Shown here: positions 29,237 to 33,738 of the stretch, in pieces | Layout: every line of letters begins with the position of its first letter | Numbering within the stretch: position 1 is the first letter of the stretch | Source: Candidatus Aminicenantes bacterium | GTDB taxonomy: Bacteria > Acidobacteriota > Aminicenantia > Aminicenantales > UBA4085 | Direction: 5' to 3' | Length of the DNA: 33,738 nt | Assembly: GCA_026393855.1 (NCBI GenBank) | Contig: JAPKZJ010000011.1 | Location: 69,761-103,498 of the forward strand | Translations under genes and position numbers: made by a program | The notes under the pieces: model-generated | What the model was told of the DNA's origin: nothing | What the model saw: the letters and a program-made list of their open reading frames with translations, nothing else | Database searches by the model: none

Positions 29237-30034
29237 ATGAAGAATCCCCGCCATCTACTGATCGCTCTCACCGTCTGCTGCGGCCTTGTCTTGGCTTCAT
29301 CCCAAGGCTGGGCCGAGCCCGCCGCTGTTCAGGCCGCAACCGTTCCAGATCGGGGGCACGCTCTCCTGAACAAGCTGGATTCTTTCTTCGAGAGCTTGAT
29401 GGGCGGAGTCCTCGCGCCGGATTCGGCTGCCAAGACGCTGGCTGGACTCAAGGTCGAGTCGGAACAGGCGCGGGCGCGGGGCGCGGTTACGGAGGACTTC
29501 TTCCGTCGCTACGCCCGCATCGTCCGGACGGTCCGGCTGGTCGTGGCGACGGATCCGAATGCCGCTCAGGCCGCGAGCGCGGAAAAGGAGATCGGTCTCT
29601 TCATCAAGGACATCCTCGGGCAGGGCTTGGAGGCGGATGCCTCTGTCTCCCAGCAGATCAACAAGCTGTCCGAAGCCGTGGCCAAGGAGATCGCCGCGCT
29701 CCGGCGCGGCTTGATCGAGCGGGGTATCCCGTATTCCGACGCGACTGACGAGCCGGTGCGGGAGAAGGATCTGCCGGTCGCTCCCAAGCAGATCAAGGAC
29801 GTCCGGCCCGTCTATCCGGCCGTGGCCCAGAACGCCCGGGTGCAAGGGGTCGTCATCTTGGAAGCGCTTATCGATATCCAGGGCAACGTGAAACCGGGCA
29901 AGATCATCTACTCCATTCCGCTGCTTGATCAGGCGGCCATCGACGCCGTCGCGCAGTGGAAGTACGAGCCGACGTTTGTCGACGGCAAGCCCGTCGAGGT
30001 AATTCTGACGGTGACCGTGACCTTCACGCTCTAG
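29237..30034 (+). CDS. TonB-family protein with N-terminal signal sequence
   Basis: A 265-aa protein. Residues 1-26 are a signal peptide or uncleaved anchor (RHLLIALTVCCGLVLASS, then QGWA). Residues about 30-175 are predicted helical with many charged positions. Residues about 185-265 form the TonB C-terminal domain: VRPVYPAVAQNARVQGVVILEALIDIQGNV, then LLDQAAIDAVAQWKYEPTFVDGKPVEV and a final beta strand. The usual proline-rich spacer is missing and no exbB/exbD genes are near, so it may be a soluble periplasmic TonB-domain protein, perhaps contacting outer-membrane proteins, rather than a true energy transducer. GGAAAGGA lies 6 nt before the ATG. Its 3' end overlaps the PIN gene on the other strand by 11 nt. 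Confidence 0.82.
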   Translation: MKNPRHLLIALTVCCGLVLASSQGWAEPAAVQAATVPDRGHALLNKLDSFFESLMGGVLAPDSAAKTLAGLKVESEQARARGAVTEDFFRRYARIVRTVRLVVATDPNAAQAASAEKEIGLFIKDILGQGLEADASVSQQINKLSEAVAKEIAALRRGLIERGIPYSDATDEPVREKDLPVAPKQIKDVRPVYPAVAQNARVQGVVILEALIDIQGNVKPGKIIYSIPLLDQAAIDAVAQWKYEPTFVDGKPVEVILTVTVTFTL

Positions 30035-30467
30035 GAATTAGCCCCGAGGCCTGGAGCTTGCGAATCAACCCGGCCGACGTCTCAATCGGGATTCCTTGAT
30101 AGGTCTTCAAGGCAAGCAGGTGACGGTCCCCGCTGACGATCGCTTCGGCTGAGCCTGCCGCGGCCGCCGCCAGGAACTTGTCGTCCGAAGGATCAGCCCT
30201 GACCACCGCGGGCACCGCGTTGATCTGTACGGCTTCGACCAGCGGCAGGATGACTTCATCGAGCAAGCCTCGGATCTCCAATTGGGTCAGCTTGAACTTG
30301 GGATAGGCCAGGACCCGGATATATTCCTGAAGAATGGCACGAGTCGCGATGATTCGCATCCGGCCTTGTCCGCCGAGATCAATCAAGCGCCCCGGAACAC
30401 CGCCGAAAAGGAGTCCGGAGACGAGAACGTTGGTGTCGATGACGATCCGGGCGGGGGAGTCGGTCAC
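30024..30467 (-). CDS. PIN-domain ribonuclease toxin
   Basis: About 147 aa from a GTG at 30467 that overlaps the antitoxin stop (GTGA); a TTG at 30482 is a weaker alternative. PIN-domain acidic residues are D11 (VIDTNVLVSG), E48 (ILQEYIRVL), D95/D96 (ADPSDDKFL) and D114 (IVSGDRHLL), which bind Mg2+ for RNA cleavage. The size and order match COG1569-type toxins. It is expressed behind an AbrB-type antitoxin. It converges with the TonB-like gene and shares 11 nt at the 3' ends. Confidence 0.87.
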   Translation of the reverse strand: MTDSPARIVIDTNVLVSGLLFGGVPGRLIDLGGQGRMRIIATRAILQEYIRVLAYPKFKLTQLEIRGLLDEVILPLVEAVQINAVPAVVRADPSDDKFLAAAAAGSAEAIVSGDRHLLALKTYQGIPIETSAGLIRKLQASGLIPRA

Positions 30468-30700
30468 TTCTTGCGGGACCAAGCCACGGCGTCTTCGACA
30501 TCCTTGTCGGTCAGTCCGAGCGCGGCGGCCTTGCGGCGGACCTGCCCGAGAACCGACTCGGACGCGGAGGTGATCTGGACGGGGTCCAGGACGATCTTGC
30601 CCTCCTGGACTTCGGCCTGGAAGTATTCGACCCCTTCGAACTTCTCCATGACCTTCTTGGGGAGGGTGATCTGGTTTTTATAAGTGCGCTTGCAAAGCAT
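30464..30700 (-). CDS. AbrB/MazE-type antitoxin
   Basis: A 78-aa protein with a SpoVT/AbrB swapped-hairpin DNA-binding start: LCKRTYKNQITLPKKVMEKFEG, where QITLPKKV is the signature, then VEYFQAEVQEGKIVLDPVQI. The last 35 residues are helical and charged and should bind the PIN toxin. GGAGGA lies 8 nt before the ATG. It likely represses the promoter at 30724-30752, whose spacer holds an inverted repeat. Confidence 0.87.
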   Translation of the reverse strand: MLCKRTYKNQITLPKKVMEKFEGVEYFQAEVQEGKIVLDPVQITSASESVLGQVRRKAAALGLTDKDVEDAVAWSRKK

Positions 30701-30723
30701 GGCGGGAATCCTCCGGAGAAAAT

Positions 30724-30752
30724 ATGATAATGTCTGGCGGCATTATTGTCAA
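30724..30752 (-). promoter_or_regulatory. Promoter-operator of the AbrB/PIN pair
   Basis: On the minus strand TTGACA (30747-30752, perfect), 17-nt spacer, TATCAT (30724-30729, 5 of 6). An inverted repeat ATAATG-N8-CATTAT (30727-30746) fills the spacer, where a bound antitoxin would block RNA polymerase. Confidence 0.75.
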
Positions 30753-30769
30753 GAAGTAAGGATGCATTA

Positions 30770-31843
30770 CTAAATAGGCGAGTCGGAATTCTTACGGGCG
30801 ATGAAGCGGCCGTACCGCGCGGCCGCTTTATCGATCAACGCCCGAATGTCGCTATCCGGCCGCTCGAAGAAATCCAAAGTCGCCGTGGCGGCTGCGGCCG
30901 CTTTTTTCCACGTCCCGACGATGCGGCCATTCACGACCACGATGGGGCGGAAGATGCCGTTGCTGGAGACGGCCTTATGCCGGCTTTCATGGGGCAGGGA
31001 AGCCCGGCGGTCCTTGTAGCCGATGAGGAATTCATCGAAAGCAGGCAGTAGATAAGCCGAATCCGGAGCGGAGGGGGAGACCGACAAACCGCCGGAAAAC
31101 CAGCTAGTCGCGGAGGCGACGGTCTCTGAGCGAAGATTCCGTTTTACGGACTCCAAGGCTTGCCGCGCCTGGCCGACGGGAAGGCCCGACCACCAGATGA
31201 AATCCTGAAAGGTGGCGGGGCCGTGACCCTTAAAATATCGGACAGCCAGCCTAGCCAAGGCTTCTTCCTTTGGCAAAGCTTCGGTTCGAGGTACCCATTC
31301 CTCGAGCAAGGCGAACGTCGCTTTTCCGTTCTTCATTGCCCCGCTGCAGATGAGGCCCGCGGCCTCCGCGCAAAGAAAGAGATGGGAGGCGCGGCCGTCC
31401 GCGGTGGCGATCTTCGCCCTTCCCAGCGCGGCGATCAGGTCCTCGCGGGTCAGGTGGATGCCGCCGCGAAGCGCCTTCTCCAGTACGGCGAAGCTCTTCG
31501 TCAGGACCGCGGGCGCCAGCCCCAATTGATTGTGCCGGGCTTTCATGGCCCCCAGAATCTGCGGCGCCGTAAGCGCGAGCATCCAGCGGATGTCCGCGGC
31601 CGCGGCGAAATGCCAGGTCGGCCGGAGCAGATGGGTGCGGATGATCGCCCCGCGGCTGACCGCGGCCTCGATGGTCCCGACCGTGGCATGGGGGAGACGG
31701 ACGCCGATGGCCCAAAGCGCCATGGGCAAGTCCTGGGCTTGTATGGCGCCCAACCGGCCGACGATGTCTTCCGCGGTTTTCAGCCTCGTCCCGGCGATCT
31801 GCTGGCTGGCGAGCCGAAGGCGGGCGATATCGAAGGATTTCAT
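30770..31843 (-). CDS. Winged-helix (AlkZ/HTH_42) family protein
   Basis: About 357 aa, cytoplasmic, of the family that includes the DNA glycosylases AlkZ and AlkX (YcaQ), which excise bulky or crosslinked alkyl lesions. The QxQ motif required by AlkZ is present as Q35-A-Q37 in GAIQAQDLPMALWAIG; THLLRPTWHF and the C-terminal LLPAFDEFLIGYKDR are family landmarks. The subgroup is the one common in Bacteroidota and related environmental bacteria, of unproven activity. The start is uncertain: ATG 31843 matches the family N terminus, while ATG 31852 is 9 nt after a possible TTGCCT-N17-GATTAT promoter. Neither has a ribosome site. It follows the secretin-N-like gene by 105 nt. Confidence 0.83.
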   Translation of the reverse strand: MKSFDIARLRLASQQIAGTRLKTAEDIVGRLGAIQAQDLPMALWAIGVRLPHATVGTIEAAVSRGAIIRTHLLRPTWHFAAAADIRWMLALTAPQILGAMKARHNQLGLAPAVLTKSFAVLEKALRGGIHLTREDLIAALGRAKIATADGRASHLFLCAEAAGLICSGAMKNGKATFALLEEWVPRTEALPKEEALARLAVRYFKGHGPATFQDFIWWSGLPVGQARQALESVKRNLRSETVASATSWFSGGLSVSPSAPDSAYLLPAFDEFLIGYKDRRASLPHESRHKAVSSNGIFRPIVVVNGRIVGTWKKAAAAATATLDFFERPDSDIRALIDKAAARYGRFIARKNSDSPI

Positions 31844-31948
31844 GGTCGTCATCTTCGGCCTATAATCCATCACGACGGCGGCGAAGGCAAGGGGATCGAC
31901 GCCGCCGGGCGAATCGCGGAACTCGCTCGGCGGACGAAGGCGGGGGCG

Positions 31949-32761
31949 TTACTTCACTTCGGCGTTGATGACGAGAATGAGGGCCATTTCCCGTAATGGG
32001 AATCCGAGGCCGCTGACGCCGACGACGAGATAGCCTCTTTCTTTAAGGGTGATGTCGCTTGTTTTTAAGAGTTCCTGCCTGGGCCCGTTCTGGCTCTGGG
32101 TCACAGTGATTTCGCCCAGCGAGATGGTTCGTTTTCCAGGCTCATCTCCCCGCAAAACGACTTCGCGGATTACAAGATCGATTCCCCAGGGACTGACGAG
32201 CGTAGTTCCATTCGAGCCCGAGCCGTCTTTGGCGATAAGAAAAGAGGGGCTGCCAATCCAGTAGTGTTTGAAGTTCCAGAGGCCCTTCATCTCATCCAGT
32301 ACTTTTTTTAGGTCTCGGTCGGCGATTTCCTTTGTTTCCACCAGCGCCATGTTTTTGACGATTTGGGGCGGTTCGTCTTGCGAGGCGGCGATGGCGTAGA
32401 CGCGGAATTGGATGTTCTTCTTCTCCACATCCAGCTTCTTCAGCAATGCCTCGAAGGCCGGGATCTGCGAGCTCATGATGCGGACGGTCAGGGACTTCTC
32501 CGTTCCCGTGCTGTCCATGACGTAGAAGCGGGCGGAGCGCATGAACTCGGTCGCGCCGATGTACTTCAGCTCGTAGCTCTTGACGACCATAAAGTCGGCC
32601 TTGGCCTGGCCGGCTTGAGCCGGCTGGGCTATGGAGACGGCTTCCTGCGCCGCGCCGGGTGTCCCAGCGGCTTGGGCGAAGAGGGGAAGCATTGCGCCGG
32701 CGGCCAGAAGCACGGCCGCCATAAGAATTCGAATGACCAGAGACCGTTCAATCCTTTTCAT
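31949..32761 (-). CDS. Secreted protein with a secretin N-domain-like fold, no secretin core
   Basis: About 270 aa from the ATG at 32761 (GAGGAGG 6 nt upstream); the longer frame runs through the neighbour gene and is rejected. Residues 1-30 are a signal peptide (RILMAAVLLAAGAMLPLFAQA). Residues about 52-130 have the secretin_N (NolW-type) pattern: SYELKYIGATEFMRSA, then LTVRIMSSQIPAFEALLKKLDVEKKNIQFRVYAIAAS, where a KH-like module is followed by a strand. The C-terminal 80 residues resemble short secretin-core strands (SDITLKERGYLVVGV, then MALILVINAEV) without the full pore domain. It may be a stand-alone periplasmic part that binds a secretin or another ring. The start overlaps the small gene upstream by 14 nt, tying it to the sigma cassette. 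Confidence 0.6.
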   Translation of the reverse strand: MKRIERSLVIRILMAAVLLAAGAMLPLFAQAAGTPGAAQEAVSIAQPAQAGQAKADFMVVKSYELKYIGATEFMRSARFYVMDSTGTEKSLTVRIMSSQIPAFEALLKKLDVEKKNIQFRVYAIAASQDEPPQIVKNMALVETKEIADRDLKKVLDEMKGLWNFKHYWIGSPSFLIAKDGSGSNGTTLVSPWGIDLVIREVVLRGDEPGKRTISLGEITVTQSQNGPRQELLKTSDITLKERGYLVVGVSGLGFPLREMALILVINAEVK

Positions 32762-33011
32762 TTCGTTCCTCCTCGAAAAGATGAAAATCCGGCTTTTGGA
32801 AAAAGACGACCTTAATGTTCTTGCCGGCGATTTCGAATTCCGTGCGGATCTCGGAGATCGGATAAGGCCGGCGTCTATTCGATCGCTCGGCCCGGGAGGT
32901 GAACTTATCCGCTGCCTCCTGAATACGGCGATCCAGGGCGGTCGGAACCTCGTGCTCGACGCTTCGGACCAGTCGGGAAATGCTCTCGTCAAGGCGTTCG
33001 TCGCTATTCAT
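32748..33011 (-). CDS. Small protein, putative soluble anti-sigma factor
   Basis: An 87-aa hydrophilic protein with no signal peptide or membrane helix and no named family. The first 40 residues are helical (DERLDESISRLVRSVEHEVP, then TALDRRIQEAAD), and the last 35 look like a beta hairpin (SEIRTEFEIAGKNIKVVFFQKPDFHLF). It begins inside the end of the ECF sigma gene (8-nt overlap) and ends inside the start of the secretin-N-like gene (14-nt overlap). Position and size suit an anti-sigma factor or a sigma-linked adaptor; this is inference from context. It lacks the HXXXCXXC zinc motif. Confidence 0.55.
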   Translation of the reverse strand: MNSDERLDESISRLVRSVEHEVPTALDRRIQEAADKFTSRAERSNRRRPYPISEIRTEFEIAGKNIKVVFFQKPDFHLFEEERNEKD

Positions 33012-33492
33012 GCGTCACTCCCATGATGTCTCTGAGGGCGGCCCGGGCCTGGAACAGGATCAGCTTGATGTGGCCCTCTTTCAGCCTCGTGAGGCCCGCG
33101 ATCTCGGTAATTGAGAGGCCGCTTTCGTAGAACAGAAAGAAAATATCCCGCTCGCGGGGCTTCAGTTGGGCGGCGTACCGATAAACTTCGCCCACGGCGT
33201 CGCCCGGGCCGCCGGCGACCGAGGCGGCGATCTTGTCGGGGTCTTTCATTGATTCGGTTCGGCGGTTTTTCTTGAAATGAGTCCTGATCTCGTTGTGAGC
33301 GATCCCGAAGATCCAAGCCCCGAAGTTCTCATCCCGCCGGAAGGATCGGAAATATCGCAAACCGTGCAGAACCGTCTCTTGGAAGACGTCATCCGCATCC
33401 TGCGAGAAATTCAGGGATTTAAGGATGTAGTTGTAGAGCTTAGGCTTCAGCGGGGCCAAATAGTCCCAGAATAGACTCTGTGAAGTCTCCAT
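33004..33492 (-). CDS. ECF-type RNA polymerase sigma factor
   Basis: About 162 aa from the ATG at 33492 (METSQSLFWDYL). A GTG at 33594 opens a longer frame but touches an AT-rich box (TATATT) that may be the -10, so it would precede the transcript start. Region 2 is LYNYILKSLNFSQDADDVFQETVLHGLRYF with RRDENFGAWIFGIAHNEIRTHFKKNRR; region 4 is LKPRERDIFFLFYESGLSITEIAGLTRLKEGHIKLILFQARAAL, a clear helix-turn-helix. It heads a four-gene run on the minus strand: sigma, small putative anti-sigma, secretin-N-like protein and perhaps the AlkZ-like gene. Its regulon is unknown; self-regulation is common for the group. Confidence 0.88.
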   Translation of the reverse strand: METSQSLFWDYLAPLKPKLYNYILKSLNFSQDADDVFQETVLHGLRYFRSFRRDENFGAWIFGIAHNEIRTHFKKNRRTESMKDPDKIAASVAGGPGDAVGEVYRYAAQLKPRERDIFFLFYESGLSITEIAGLTRLKEGHIKLILFQARAALRDIMGVTHE

Positions 33493-33638
33493 CCTCCCCC
33501 TCTCGAGGATCGCCGCATCGCCGAATCCCCGGCTCGTTGCCTCAGCCAGGCCGTTTAGGGCGGAGATGGCCGCAATAGGGGATTGGGTCTTCACATAATA
33601 TAACGGACGGCGGGAAAAGGTTAGCGACGGAGTCCGAT

Positions 33639-33654
33639 GGGCGGAAATCCGCCC
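33639..33654. repeat. Short palindrome GGGCGGA-AA-TCCGCCC
   Basis: A perfect 7-bp inverted repeat with 2-nt centre, in the gene-free stretch upstream of the second sigma gene. Its core GGGCGGAA-N-TCCGC is also present on the minus strand at 25584-25597, so the two may belong to one dispersed palindrome family. Confidence 0.35.
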
Positions 33655-33702
33655 TTAAGTCGATCCGCCCGCGGCTCCCGCGCCGCGGACGCAGGGAACG
33701 TC

Positions 33703-33738
33703 ACCGGAGCCCGATCTTGAGGCCGATCGGGCTCCGGT
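33703..33738. terminator. Perfect 14-bp inverted repeat at the window edge
   Basis: The 14 bases at 33703-33716 (ACCGGAGCCCGATC) are exactly complementary to 33725-33738, with an 8-nt loop. This is the strongest stem in the window. No plus-strand gene ends near it, so it may terminate a minus-strand gene beyond the right edge, or be a dispersed hairpin; any T-run on the right cannot be seen. Confidence 0.45.

Noticed and set aside
31861-31866. TATAAT on the plus strand upstream of the AlkZ-like gene
   Set aside because: It points into the antisense of the secretin-N-like gene with no plus-strand gene behind it; probably chance.

Overview
The window is GC-rich, densely coded bacterial DNA with very little intergenic space. 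The TonB-like protein, an outer-membrane beta-barrel protein, cleavable signal peptides and the absence of sporulation or Gram-positive wall genes point to a Gram-negative (diderm) bacterium. Short Pta plus AckA for acetate and ATP formation, a complete L-arabinose route, many standalone secreted proteins and small toxin-antitoxin pairs suggest a heterotrophic, probably fermentative lineage. Candidatus Aminicenantes or a relative of Acidobacteriota is my guess from gene content alone; no rRNA or marker gene here proves it.

Layout. 1-9.3 kb: the end of a VOC-fold gene; a zinc alcohol/polyol dehydrogenase and a membrane-anchored arylsulfotransferase-family protein on the minus strand; an ECF sigma factor overlapping a membrane-anchored coiled-coil protein; the minus-strand pta-ackA pair; and a plus-strand pair of a RhaT-type sugar transporter and a URO-D/MtaA-type protein that overlap by 4 nt. 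9.4-19.5 kb: one minus-strand operon behind a promoter with a perfect TTGACA box, coding for an Ig-plus-barrel outer membrane protein (about 658 aa), a giant PKD-repeat secreted protein (about 1992 aa) and a fibronectin type III protein (about 668 aa). 19.5-24.1 kb: a minus-strand araB-araD-isomerase operon for L-arabinose that ends in a SAM methyltransferase. 24.2-25.8 kb: a RelE/RHH toxin-antitoxin pair, an orphan secreted protein and a pair of palindromic intergenic hairpins. 25.8-29.1 kb: kbl, divergent from ispH and a polyprenyl diphosphate synthase. 29.1-33.7 kb: a TonB-like protein, an AbrB/PIN toxin-antitoxin pair with a clear operator-promoter, an AlkZ-like winged-helix protein, and a second ECF sigma cassette with a small putative anti-sigma factor and a stand-alone secretin-N-like protein.

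The genes combine into a few functional blocks: sugar uptake and L-arabinose catabolism feeding glycolysis, with Pta/AckA making ATP from acetyl-CoA; isoprenoid synthesis (IspH to a prenyl chain); two ECF regulatory cassettes, each with a product that could sense or build envelope structures; and a surface/export operon (barrel, PKD, FN3). That operon is the best candidate here for an undescribed system. No tRNA, rRNA, CRISPR array or intact insertion sequence was seen. The longest gene-free stretches are 25521-25808 and 33493-33738, both below 300 nt.
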